Of a stretch of DNA of 34,074 nucleotides, positions 7,134-15,750 are shown in pieces. Source of the stretch: Euryarchaeota archaeon UBA126 (lineage in GTDB: Archaea; Thermoplasmatota; Poseidoniia; Poseidoniales; Thalassarchaeaceae). The DNA lies in the NCBI GenBank assembly GCA_002497025.1, contig DAMG01000083.1, positions 1 to 34,074 on the forward strand, given 5' to 3'. The first letter of the stretch is position 1; the number at the start of each line of letters is the position of its first letter. Made by a program: the position numbers and the translations under genes. The notes under the pieces are model-generated. The model searched no databases, was not told where the DNA came from, and saw nothing but the letters and a program-made list of their open reading frames with translations.

Positions 7134-10100
7134 TTACTCGTCCTTGTTTTGTTCTAACCATTTCTCACCATAATAGGTCCACTGCTCCATGGTCCACCCT
7201 TGTGGTAAGCCTTCCTCAGGGATTGGTGGGGTACCAGGAGGTAATTCTGCTTCTTCAGTAGCCTCAACCTCAGGTTCTGGTTCATCTGGAGAAGCAAATT
7301 CAGGTGCAGGTGGTTCCTCGTCAGTTGGTAGTGGAGGTGGTGGCATTTCTGCAGCTTTATTCTCAAATATCTCAGCCGAACCGCCATACATAGAATTGGC
7401 AACCTCATCTGCGGCCGGTAGATCTGGGGCTGCAGGAACTGAAGTATCATCTCCAAGATTGACAAAACTCGGGGAATAATCTTCGATACTGGAGTACTCC
7501 TCTAAGGGAGCCCTTGCCTCTTTTACGACCCTGAATGTAATTATCGATACAACAATCATCGCCACCAATCCTGCAATAACAAATACGATGTTAGCAGCAA
7601 GTTTAGCCATGAATCCTACATCTGGTCCATCTTCTACTTGAACTGTTTTGACAAGTTGTATTGTTGTTGACGCCGATACCTTGTCAATGTCAGAATCGAC
7701 GGTCAAAATTACATTGAAGGTCATCGTATTTTCTGCCAAATTGTCAAGATTCTCTTGATTTATGTCGACTGTGACTGTGACAATCTTTGTTGCATCTGCT
7801 GGAAGAACAAAATCTCGATCTTCACTATCAACTCTAACATCTAAAACGTTGAAGAACAACTCAGGCTCAGTGATTCTATCGATATCTGCTCGCATTAGTT
7901 GTTCTGAAGAGGGGTTTAGGTTCTTCACTGAGAATTCTAAGGTGACTTCTCCCTTATCTTCAATCACCACGCCTGCTGGTGGTGTGACCAGAAGCCAACC
8001 AACTTGTCCTACCTTGAAGTCCGCTTCTCCTTCTGCCGAAACGGTTTGTCCTACTGTTCCTGCCTGTTGACTTTCGGCAATCAAAGTGACTGTCCTATCG
8101 CCATCAGCGCCTTGGTCGAAGGAGTAACTTACAGTTAAATTAACAGAGGAGCCTGGTTCTATCCAATCCGTCTTTCCATTATTTAGACCAGTAGCAAAAA
8201 CGGTGATATCCTCGTGACTCTTATCGAAAGAAACGGTGAATTTGTCAGGCATATTGCCATTATTCCAAACCTCCCATCGCATTGTTCTAGCATCATCTCC
8301 TGCACGATATACCTCATTTGTTAGGTCTAGGTCTGGAATTTCAATAAGATATGTTTCGGGGACTGTGAGCAATAATTGTACACTCCTCTGATATTCTGGA
8401 TTAGTTGTACTTGTTGCATGAACCCAAATTTGGTAGGTTTCGTTCTCTATTCCGTAAGGCATAGGGAACATCAACAGGACGCTGGTGTCACCTCCGAATG
8501 GGTCAATTCCAAGAGTTTGTTCAGCATTCATCTCCAATCCTAAGCGCCAGTCCGCGGCGATTGATAAATCGAAGGCCTCTTCCGAATTACCATCATTTAC
8601 CAATTGAATTTCTATCCAACGCAAAGCCCCATCTGCAGGTGCCATCATTTCCCTGATTTGAGGCACTAGTTTCAGATCGTGATCTATCGGGACTTCTACA
8701 TTAATTGTCCATTCCGTTTGGAAGTTAGCCGGAGCTCTACCACTAGCGATTAGGGTTATCGCATATTCCCCAGGAGTTATTTCCTCAGGTGTTATGATCC
8801 GAGCATTAAGTTCCAATTTTTCGTTTAGGTCCATCTCAATGCTCGTAATCTCGACACCGGTCTCATTGGTCCAAACAAGATTGGATGCACTCCAACGATT
8901 GTCGGCAAATGTCCCTCCTAGGTTCCAAATTGCCCTCTGATTACCTGTGTTCTTCAGTGTCATAAGTACATCACCTGTCTCTCCGGGAAGCAAGGTGATA
9001 GCAGGATTTTCCAATGTCTTTTGAGTCAGATATGAGGAATAGGACGCAGTTACGTCCACTGGAAGATTAATGGTCCATTTAGAGAAATTAGTTAATCCGT
9101 CTCCAATATGAATATACCAATCTACCTCTTGCACTGTTGCTCCATCTGGAATTGTTAGGTTTACCCATAAATCCATAGTTTCGAGTGGTTTGATATTCTT
9201 TGTCACAACATTGTTATCGAAATCAGTTGGGTGGTTAGACTCGATTCTGAGAGGGAAATCCCACATCCAAGATTGGTTGGAAACATCGGTATAAACTCGA
9301 AGAGTAATATCGACATATCCATTGTTCTTTACAGTACATCCTAGGGTAGGAGGCGTAGGGTCTGCAGGAATCACGATGTATGCATTGGGAAGAGGATCGT
9401 TACACTCAACGTCGAGAGTATATTCAGGAACTCTTTCTATTCCAAAGAGGATGAAACCATCGAGATGGATTCCTTGTGTCGCAAATGATGAATCAGAGTC
9501 AAATCTGAAAGCCACAGTGTAATCGCCAGTGGGGTGGACGTCTGTCATGTTCCAAACAAGTTGAGTCCAGTTTCCAAAGGTTGTTGACAATGGCATTGCG
9601 GTATAATTGTAAAATTCCTCATTACCAGCATCTGCCTCTAATCGAATTGTATCTCCTTGACCCATGCTACCCCATGCATGAGTAACTAACTGCAAGTTCA
9701 GGTAATCGAATCCACGGATACGTGCTCGGCAGAAATAGTTGGCATAAATTGTTGATACAGTTGGGTCATAAGTTCCAGTACCAAGTCCGTGGCCTGGGTC
9801 CTCGCAGGAGTCGAATGGAGTCAGCCATCCCCACCAAAGTCTGTCCATCCTGTTGCTGGCATAATCCGCGCCTTGTCGAGATACTCTCCAATGCCTTTCC
9901 CCTACGGCGCTTGAAGAATTATCCATTCTCCAATGACCGTAGTAATCGGGGTCGTCAGAAACAGAACCGTCTGTATCGTACCCAGCACCTACCCATGTAG
10001 GATTGTTGTAACTTAGCTGATTCGGACAATCGATTGTTCCATCTCCATCAATGTCACCACAAATTCCGTTTTCCATGGGGTCGTTCCAAATTGCAACGGG

Positions 10101-10616
10101 CATCAGCCTATCAAATTCGTTGTTTTCGTAATTATCATCGGCAAGACCACCGTCGACAATTCCTCGGAGAATGATTCCTCCTAGCAGATATCCATCATCG
10201 TCTAGGTAACTCTGTGCAGCAGTTGGCGTCCAATAAAATTCGGCTCTAAAGGACTGGCCACCTGAGAGAGTCATATTGACTGACCATTCTGCGACCATAA
10301 CTCCAACTGGATGCCAGATTTGCATTTTTCCAATAGCACTGGCCGGTTGGCCGGATGTTCCGACCTGAGTAAATGTGACATTAATCTGAATCAATTCATC
10401 TCTCATTACATACTGAACAATGCTGTCATCAGGATTGGTCCATTCACGAGCTTGCAATGAACTGTTACCCAATTCTATGTCGGAGACTCCGAAATCAATC
10501 AGTGCTCTTGGTGACACTTCACGAGTTGGATTATGTTCCAGTGCAGGGCCGAATGCCAATGGCGAAAGGGACGTCACCATCAGAATAGCGAAAATTGTGA
10601 GTGGCAGATTACGCAT
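7134..10616 (-). CDS. Large secreted, C-terminally membrane-anchored beta-domain protein
   Basis: About 1160 residues, numbered here from an in-frame TTG at 10625; the ATG at 10616 is the preferred start because it opens a compact signal peptide (MRNLPLTIFAILMVTSLSPLAFG). A long extracellular part follows with many N-glycosylation sequons and beta-sandwich-like repeats of the CARDB/NEW3 style (for example PGEYAITLIASG). A Ca-binding-type loop, GDIDGDGTIDC, lies at about 190-200. One membrane helix spans about 1012-1031. The cytoplasmic tail of about 130 residues is acidic and proline-rich and ends in a distinct aromatic motif, GWTMEQWTYYGEKWLEQ. The topology is that of a cell-surface adhesin, sensor or substrate-binding anchor. 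No enzymatic motif is visible and the precise function is unknown. Confidence 0.85.
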   Translation of the reverse strand: MRNLPLTIFAILMVTSLSPLAFGPALEHNPTREVSPRALIDFGVSDIELGNSSLQAREWTNPDDSIVQYVMRDELIQINVTFTQVGTSGQPASAIGKMQIWHPVGVMVAEWSVNMTLSGGQSFRAEFYWTPTAAQSYLDDDGYLLGGIILRGIVDGGLADDNYENNEFDRLMPVAIWNDPMENGICGDIDGDGTIDCPNQLSYNNPTWVGAGYDTDGSVSDDPDYYGHWRMDNSSSAVGERHWRVSRQGADYASNRMDRLWWGWLTPFDSCEDPGHGLGTGTYDPTVSTIYANYFCRARIRGFDYLNLQLVTHAWGSMGQGDTIRLEADAGNEEFYNYTAMPLSTTFGNWTQLVWNMTDVHPTGDYTVAFRFDSDSSFATQGIHLDGFILFGIERVPEYTLDVECNDPLPNAYIVIPADPTPPTLGCTVKNNGYVDITLRVYTDVSNQSWMWDFPLRIESNHPTDFDNNVVTKNIKPLETMDLWVNLTIPDGATVQEVDWYIHIGDGLTNFSKWTINLPVDVTASYSSYLTQKTLENPAITLLPGETGDVLMTLKNTGNQRAIWNLGGTFADNRWSASNLVWTNETGVEITSIEMDLNEKLELNARIITPEEITPGEYAITLIASGRAPANFQTEWTINVEVPIDHDLKLVPQIREMMAPADGALRWIEIQLVNDGNSEEAFDLSIAADWRLGLEMNAEQTLGIDPFGGDTSVLLMFPMPYGIENETYQIWVHATSTTNPEYQRSVQLLLTVPETYLIEIPDLDLTNEVYRAGDDARTMRWEVWNNGNMPDKFTVSFDKSHEDITVFATGLNNGKTDWIEPGSSVNLTVSYSFDQGADGDRTVTLIAESQQAGTVGQTVSAEGEADFKVGQVGWLLVTPPAGVVIEDKGEVTLEFSVKNLNPSSEQLMRADIDRITEPELFFNVLDVRVDSEDRDFVLPADATKIVTVTVDINQENLDNLAENTMTFNVILTVDSDIDKVSASTTIQLVKTVQVEDGPDVGFMAKLAANIVFVIAGLVAMIVVSIITFRVVKEARAPLEEYSSIEDYSPSFVNLGDDTSVPAAPDLPAADEVANSMYGGSAEIFENKAAEMPPPPLPTDEEPPAPEFASPDEPEPEVEATEEAELPPGTPPIPEEGLPQGWTMEQWTYYGEKWLEQNKDE

Positions 10617-10671
10617 GGACAACAAACTTCTGCGATATCGATTCGGGTATGAAGGTTCGGTAAGTGCGTGC

Positions 10672-10688
10672 GCCGCCCTTCGGGCGGC
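10672..10688. repeat. Perfect 7-bp GC hairpin with UUCG-type loop
   Basis: GCCGCCC-TTC-GGGCGGC in the divergent region between the surface-protein gene and a plus-strand membrane protein gene. Read on the plus strand it forms the very stable C(UUCG)G tetraloop. With both neighbours transcribed away from it, it is not a simple terminator of either. Confidence 0.6.
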
Positions 10689-10752
10689 ATCAGATTAGTT
10701 ATTGGCTAATCATTGAGGTGTTTAGTAACAGGTATCCATTGTTGTTCAATCT

Positions 10753-11910
10753 ATGAAGGCCTTATGTTGCCTAGTAGGTGCGATGGCTATTATGGCTAGG
10801 AGTGCAAACCCATTATTTCCGCGCTTAGTTCTAGCCATCATAGTCCTCGGACAAGTTACAGTAGCTCCGATTATAGGATTCTCGCTCACCTATTTATTGT
10901 CAATAAAAAACGAGGGAGATCAACTTTCATTCGATATCGACTTAGCGGCTCTAGATTGGATAATTATTGCAGGACTAATGTATGGTTCACTCTCTTTAAT
11001 TCTGGCCCTAATTGCAGGTGCCTACTCACCTGCAAGCGTTGTAGACAGAGGTGGATGGTTCACTGTTCTAGGCCTAAGGAGAAACGTCAATACACCGGAG
11101 TTAATCGATAGAGCGAGACTAAACTTACAGAGAAGCCCCTATGGTAAAATGGCACGTTTGGTTAGTAGTAGGACCGATACATACGATTTATTCTCAATCC
11201 ATGGAGGATTACAAATTTTAGCCATACCCATCCAGGTTGCATTAATCGCAATTCCACTGTTAATTATGGAAGGCATACCTGAAAGATTTGTTGAACCCGA
11301 ACAGGCATTTGAATTAGGTATGGTTGGTTACTTCATCGCACTATGGTTTGGCCTTAGGATACAACCAGTGTACTCAAGACATCTTATTGGAATCGCCGCT
11401 TGGTTCAGGAAAATTCTCGCCAGAATCTCTAAATTTTCTTGGATACTTCCTATCATAATTTTCTGGATTATTGCAAGAGTGATGCTACAGTTATCCCTAG
11501 AACGATTAGATGTAGATTATCAAGCCTGGCATAATGTCCAACTTGAGGCTGTATTAATGAAATCGATAATGCCAGCTGACCAAATTCCGGATGCCGCAAT
11601 AATTGATTTCCTAGTAGCTATTTCTGTACTTCCTGTTGCAGTTTTTACCACTATTTCAGTTCTTGCCGGCGCACATGATATGCCCGATTGGATGCGTGAT
11701 CCTGAAGAGAAAATTGAGAATCTGAATCAAAATTTGCTAGAAGAAGAGAGTTCGCCGAGTGGAGAGAAGGATGATTCAGATTTATCCTCGAAAGATTTAC
11801 CACCATGGAGCCGCACTACCAAAACTGAAGAGAACGGAGGAATTAATGATGAATCTAAAGAAGATGAAAATAGAATGATTGATCTGCCATTCGGGCTATT
11901 TGATGACTAG
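10753..11910 (+). CDS. Unrecognised polytopic membrane protein with acidic cytoplasmic tail
   Basis: 385 residues and not assigned to a family. About six hydrophobic helices are visible: roughly 22-50, 67-90, 153-172, 187-203, 229-247 and 283-306. A basic soluble stretch (about 93-140, RRNVNTPELIDRARLNLQRS) lies between helices 2 and 3. The last ~75 residues are polar and acidic, rich in Glu, Ser and Asp, with no motif I recognise. The ATG at 10753 is used; in-frame Met codons at residues 11 and 14 are possible starts, since the first helix begins only at about 22. The gene is divergent from the large surface protein and convergent with a 73-residue membrane protein, overlapping it by 4 bp. 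Confidence 0.75.
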   Translation: MKALCCLVGAMAIMARSANPLFPRLVLAIIVLGQVTVAPIIGFSLTYLLSIKNEGDQLSFDIDLAALDWIIIAGLMYGSLSLILALIAGAYSPASVVDRGGWFTVLGLRRNVNTPELIDRARLNLQRSPYGKMARLVSSRTDTYDLFSIHGGLQILAIPIQVALIAIPLLIMEGIPERFVEPEQAFELGMVGYFIALWFGLRIQPVYSRHLIGIAAWFRKILARISKFSWILPIIIFWIIARVMLQLSLERLDVDYQAWHNVQLEAVLMKSIMPADQIPDAAIIDFLVAISVLPVAVFTTISVLAGAHDMPDWMRDPEEKIENLNQNLLEEESSPSGEKDDSDLSSKDLPPWSRTTKTEENGGINDESKEDENRMIDLPFGLFDD

Positions 11911-12128
11911 TTTAAGATTGGAAAAATCCGCTCTACACCCGTGTTCAACAGAGACCAACCAGTAGCCAATATCATTCCGAAAAGGAATGTATGCGGCCCC
12001 GCAACGTATAGTCCAATAATGGCTATAATTGCCAATACTATTACTATCTTAGAATCTAACTTGTCAGCACCATAGCTAAATATTGCAAACCCTATGACAA
12101 AGTAGAACAGGGTTTCGATTCCAGACAA
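11907..12128 (-). CDS. Small hydrophobic membrane protein, 73 residues
   Basis: A short gene tightly packed between two others: its 3' end overlaps the convergent plus-strand gene by 4 bp and its start lies 12 nt after the aminotransferase stop, so it is probably the second gene of that transcript. The protein has about three hydrophobic stretches (5-20, 27-43 and 48-62) and almost no polar regions. The start is TTG, with AGGTG a few bases upstream; no upstream in-frame ATG is available. No family recognised. The packing and continuous hydrophobic pattern support a real gene. Confidence 0.6.
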   Translation of the reverse strand: MSGIETLFYFVIGFAIFSYGADKLDSKIVIVLAIIAIIGLYVAGPHTFLFGMILATGWSLLNTGVERIFPILN

Positions 12129-12140
12129 TGCGACACCTAC

Positions 12141-13289
12141 TCAATTATCACGAAGTTCTGCCAAGACCTTCTCAACTCGGTCCATGCCTCGTGAGATATC
12201 ATCTCGACCGATGGTGTATGCGAATCGAAGGTGCCCTTCACCTGCCTTTCCAAAAGCTGAACCAGGGCTACAAAGAACACCCCCCTCCAATAACGCCATT
12301 GCTACTTCTTCACTGTTCATTCCGGGCACATCGACCTTGGGGAATACATAGAAAGCTCCAGTCGGAACATGACATGAAACGCCTTCCATTGCGTTTAGCC
12401 TATCACAAATCAAGTCTCTTCTAGCCTTGAATTCCTGACACATTTTGGCAGGGTAATCTGAAGCTTTTTCCATTGCTTCTAGCACTGCATATTGCATGGC
12501 ATCATTACTACAAGCAGTGACGTAATACTGCATCTTTGTTATGTGTGTCATCGCCTCTAAATTCTCAGAGAGAATGTAACCGATTCGCCAACCTGTCATA
12601 GCGAAGGTTTTGGAGAAAGAATTGATCATTATGACCTTGTCATAACCGGCTCCTAGGAAGGATACATGTTCACAATCGTAGACTATTCTGTCATATACTT
12701 CATCGGTGATGACCCATAAATCATGACGGTCTGCAAAAGCAAGTAGTTCATCACGTTCCTCTGGGGTGACATTACCGCCGGTGGGATTACTTGGGAAATT
12801 ATACAAAATGGCCACTGTATTCTCATTTACCAAGCCCTCTAAATCCTCAATTTTCGGCACGAAACCATTCTCAAATCTACAGGGATAAAGCGAGGGTTGA
12901 CCTCCACAAATAACTACATCGGGAGGATATAACGGAAAATATGGTTCTGGAATTAGGACCTCATCTCCAGGATCTACGAGGGCGAGGAAAATATCCAGCA
13001 AGGCGTTTGTTCCGCTCATTGTGATGCAGACATTAGATTCGTCGAGATTTGGAGAAAGATAATGCCAGGTCTCTGCTATCTTTTGCCTTAGTTCCGGTAG
13101 TCCTGCAGTAGTTGTGTATTTGTTTCGTCCATCTCGCATGGCCTTTTCGAAAGCGTCTATGGCCAAATCTGGCGGTTGGAAGTCTGGTTCACCTAAACCA
13201 AACTGGACTGCGTCATCACCGGCCATGTCGAACATTCGGCGAACTCCTGTAGGACGAATGCTGTTCGCGCGTTCGGAAAACCGCACCAT
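12141..13289 (-). CDS. PLP-dependent class I/II aminotransferase (aspartate aminotransferase-like)
   Basis: A fold-type I pyridoxal-phosphate aminotransferase of 382 residues, the usual length. Seen: GLGEPDFQPP at 31-40 (substrate contact loop), YTTTAGLPELRQ at 58-69, YNFPSNPTGG at 163-172, DEVYDRIVYD at 196-205 (cofactor ring Asp/Tyr), the Schiff-base lysine Lys227 in NSFSKTFAMTG, and Arg235 in GWRIGY, followed by the conserved substrate-carboxylate Arg region near the C-terminus (HLRFAYT). It transfers amino groups between an amino acid and 2-oxoglutarate; Asp, Ala or aromatic specificity cannot be fixed from motifs. The small membrane protein follows in the same direction. Confidence 0.93.
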   Translation of the reverse strand: MVRFSERANSIRPTGVRRMFDMAGDDAVQFGLGEPDFQPPDLAIDAFEKAMRDGRNKYTTTAGLPELRQKIAETWHYLSPNLDESNVCITMSGTNALLDIFLALVDPGDEVLIPEPYFPLYPPDVVICGGQPSLYPCRFENGFVPKIEDLEGLVNENTVAILYNFPSNPTGGNVTPEERDELLAFADRHDLWVITDEVYDRIVYDCEHVSFLGAGYDKVIMINSFSKTFAMTGWRIGYILSENLEAMTHITKMQYYVTACSNDAMQYAVLEAMEKASDYPAKMCQEFKARRDLICDRLNAMEGVSCHVPTGAFYVFPKVDVPGMNSEEVAMALLEGGVLCSPGSAFGKAGEGHLRFAYTIGRDDISRGMDRVEKVLAELRDN

Positions 13290-13329
13290 GACCTACGGAG
13301 GATAGAATGAGCATTTGAACTAACACCCT

Positions 13330-13346
13330 CGAATCCTTCGGATTCG
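13330..13346. repeat. Perfect 7-bp hairpin between subtilase and aminotransferase genes
   Basis: CGAATCC-TTC-GGATTCG, a perfect 7-bp stem. It lies 39 nt beyond the subtilase stop on the minus strand and 41 nt before the aminotransferase ATG. Its position fits an mRNA 3'-end or processing structure for the subtilase transcript. It has the same stem/3-nt-loop design as 10672-10688. Confidence 0.55.
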
Positions 13347-13384
13347 GCGTTTGATTTGAGAAAATAGCTGAATTGTAATGAATA

Positions 13385-15514
13385 CTAATTTTCAGAGTCG
13401 ATTAACTCCGCTTCAACAACTTCTTCAATCTCATCTCGGTTTCTAACGCTGTTAATTATTGCCTCAATCTCGTCATCTGAACGAAATCGGATTAGCACTA
13501 ATGATGCAACCCATGCCAATGCAACAACAATCACAATACCGACTGCAATTGGTGGAATCGACATCGATTCTGAAACCACACCTGTGCCCTCGATTTCGAA
13601 GAATACAGGTAGTGAATGCATTGCGCCTGTAACAGCATGTACCTCAACTGTGTGATTACCTGAACTCAGTTTTTTTGGATCCAATAGAATGTGCCACTCA
13701 AAGGGATTCAATGCGCCTATTTCGCTTGGTGTAGCGGAATAAGTCGTCTCCATCCACTCTCCGCCATCAATTCGATATTCCACTCTGTCAATACTTCCTG
13801 CCTGACCCCAAGCGTGACCTGTCATGTTGATTATTCCATCCGAAGATAGATTCAGTCTGTGGTTCTGTAATGTAGGATCGATTAATGGGGTCTGTCCGCT
13901 TTCTCTAAGGAATATTGCAAGTTCAACCGCAGCCAAAGCATCTACCATTCCATATCCAAATTCTCTATTCCAATACGGATCGACCTCTGGGGCGCTGGCT
14001 TCTCCTCGTAATTCAGATGTATGTTTGAGGATTTCTTTAATCTGTAATGGAGTCAGGTTTTCGTTCGCTTCCCAAATCAATGCTACGATTCCGGTTACTG
14101 CAGGGGCTGCGTAAGAGGTTCCACTACCCCTTCCAGTGTAGGTGTTCTGAGATGCATCTCCGCCTAGGAAATTATTGCAACCTCCACTTGACACACATCC
14201 TTCTGCTTGAATTATGTTAGTACCCGGTGCACTGATTTCGGGGATTAATTCGTTTACCGGATTTCCATCTCCATTGTCTTTGCGAGGCCCTCGGGAAGAA
14301 TATCCAGCAATTGTATCATCGGACCTGTTAACAGTATTCTGATCATCGGTTGAAGCCACGGTGATTGAGAGAGAAGAGGCACTCATTCCAGACAGTCCAT
14401 CATTGTCCTCTCCATCGTTACCAGCAGCGTTAGAAACAGCTACTCCTAATTCCATAGCCTCATCTAGAATTCTACTATGCATGTCAGTTCCATCTGAACC
14501 TCCATTCTCGTGGCTAGTTATTCCCCATGAGAGAGATATGATATCAATCCCGTGACTTTCTTCTTCAACCCCAGGCCAAGCATCGTCTCGATGATCGATA
14601 ATCCATTGTAGTCCGTTCATTGCTGATTCGTAAAACTCCTGTTCCAGAAGATAATTTTCAAATGGTCCTGCACCAACATCGGTCCCTATTCGTACGTCCA
14701 CTAAACCAGCATCTGGTGCTGAACCATAGAATTCAGATTGAGAGCCATCGGCTTCGATACCAGTTGCGCTAGCCATCCCCATACAAGCAGTGCCATGTTG
14801 GTTACCGTCATCAGGATCGAATGACCCGTCATCCTCGCGACCTCCTGCAAGTATACACTGTGGGTCTGAATGTACGAAACAAACAGCATCATATCCTGCT
14901 ACAAATTTCGTATTAAGCCCAGGATGTTCATTGTCGACACCGGTATCTACCATTGCGATATTAATTCCTTTACCGGTTACTCCAAAGTCCCATGCTGCAA
15001 CCGGATATTCTGAAGAATTCTTGGCTTTTACGGCCAGGGTTTGGATATCTCCGAAGAAGACCAACGAGCCGTATCGCTCTACCATAACCACACCATCTAA
15101 TTCGGCTAATTCCCAAATCTTACTCGCGTCAACATCCCCAAGTAATAACGCGTCCACAATTGGTAACTCAATGTGGATATCAAAACCCAAATCTTCCAAT
15201 GATTTTTTGTCCAAATTTGTAACATCACGCGAATAAGATATGCCTACATTGACAAGGCCAATTTCCGTTTGTAATGAGTCATGTATTCCATTACGATCTG
15301 AATCTAATGAAGTGTGTTCCCACCAATTTAGATCAGAATCCCACCAAATTGGCTCCTGAATAGGGATTTCAGTTGTCTGTCCTTCCTCAATTAACTGAAA
15401 TCCTGTTGAGACCAAGGGAGCATAATTAGAATTTGCACTAGGGACCGCAATACTTCCAGCAAGTGGTGACAATAGGATAAGCACCATTGCTACTGCAATC
15501 GACCTATTGTCCAT
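13385..15514 (-). CDS. Secreted, membrane-anchored subtilisin-like serine protease (S8)
   Basis: A 709-residue extracellular protease. An N-terminal signal helix (about 5-24) is followed by a propeptide-like region to about 170. The catalytic domain shows the full triad: Asp190 in AMVDTGVD, His240 in NQHGTACMG and Ser467 in GSGTSYAAP, with oxyanion Asn366 in SNAAGND. After about 540 comes a beta domain of roughly 100 residues (GHAWGQAGSIDRVEYRIDGG), then one membrane helix at about 654-675 and a short acidic cytoplasmic tail. It would hold the protease on the cell surface, and products could feed the peptide ABC transporter at 24717-32710. Five Cys in the catalytic part may form disulfides. 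Assignment is secure. Confidence 0.95.
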   Translation of the reverse strand: MDNRSIAVAMVLILLSPLAGSIAVPSANSNYAPLVSTGFQLIEEGQTTEIPIQEPIWWDSDLNWWEHTSLDSDRNGIHDSLQTEIGLVNVGISYSRDVTNLDKKSLEDLGFDIHIELPIVDALLLGDVDASKIWELAELDGVVMVERYGSLVFFGDIQTLAVKAKNSSEYPVAAWDFGVTGKGINIAMVDTGVDNEHPGLNTKFVAGYDAVCFVHSDPQCILAGGREDDGSFDPDDGNQHGTACMGMASATGIEADGSQSEFYGSAPDAGLVDVRIGTDVGAGPFENYLLEQEFYESAMNGLQWIIDHRDDAWPGVEEESHGIDIISLSWGITSHENGGSDGTDMHSRILDEAMELGVAVSNAAGNDGEDNDGLSGMSASSLSITVASTDDQNTVNRSDDTIAGYSSRGPRKDNGDGNPVNELIPEISAPGTNIIQAEGCVSSGGCNNFLGGDASQNTYTGRGSGTSYAAPAVTGIVALIWEANENLTPLQIKEILKHTSELRGEASAPEVDPYWNREFGYGMVDALAAVELAIFLRESGQTPLIDPTLQNHRLNLSSDGIINMTGHAWGQAGSIDRVEYRIDGGEWMETTYSATPSEIGALNPFEWHILLDPKKLSSGNHTVEVHAVTGAMHSLPVFFEIEGTGVVSESMSIPPIAVGIVIVVALAWVASLVLIRFRSDDEIEAIINSVRNRDEIEEVVEAELIDSEN

Positions 15515-15597
15515 TGAGCGAGGACGAACGGCCGTACTTCATCAATCCCACCACATAATGAATCTGAAGATATTAGGTATGACCACGATGAGTTTTA

Positions 15598-15673
15598 TGG
15601 TGGGGGCAGAGGGATTTGAACCCCCCTCCACCGGTCTGGAGCCGGTAATAATACCGGGCTATACTATACCCCC
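15598..15673 (-). tRNA. trnW: tRNA-Trp (CCA anticodon), intronless, CCA end encoded
   Basis: Cloverleaf readable on the minus strand: acceptor GGGGGTA pairs with TGCCCCC, a D-arm with AGCCCGGTA loop, anticodon stem ACCGG/CCGGT around loop CTCCAGA (anticodon CCA), and a T-loop TTCAAAT with a five-pair stem including one G-U. Discriminator A73 and the 3' CCA are encoded (15598-15600). The mature body is 15601-15673. Many euryarchaeal tRNA-Trp genes carry an intron after position 37; this one does not. Confidence 0.9.
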
Positions 15674-15700
15674 AATCTGTGATTAGACGAGTGGCTACAC

Positions 15701-15707
15701 TCTTATG
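15701..15707 (-). promoter_or_regulatory. Possible TATA box of tRNA-Trp
   Basis: CATAAGA on the minus strand lies 28-34 nt upstream of the tRNA 5' end, the spacing expected for an archaeal TATA box. The match to a TATA consensus is weak. Confidence 0.35.
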
Positions 15708-15750
15708 ATGCTCTCGGTTGGTTAGTTTAGAAAGAGTTGATTATTCGAAA

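Noticed and set aside
7189..7479. Plus-strand open frame rich in Gly/Ser opposite the surface protein tail
   Set aside because: Low-complexity antisense shadow of the Pro/Glu-rich tail.
9722..10000. Plus-strand open frame inside the large surface-protein gene
   Set aside because: Antisense to a well-supported reading frame; no family or signal pattern.
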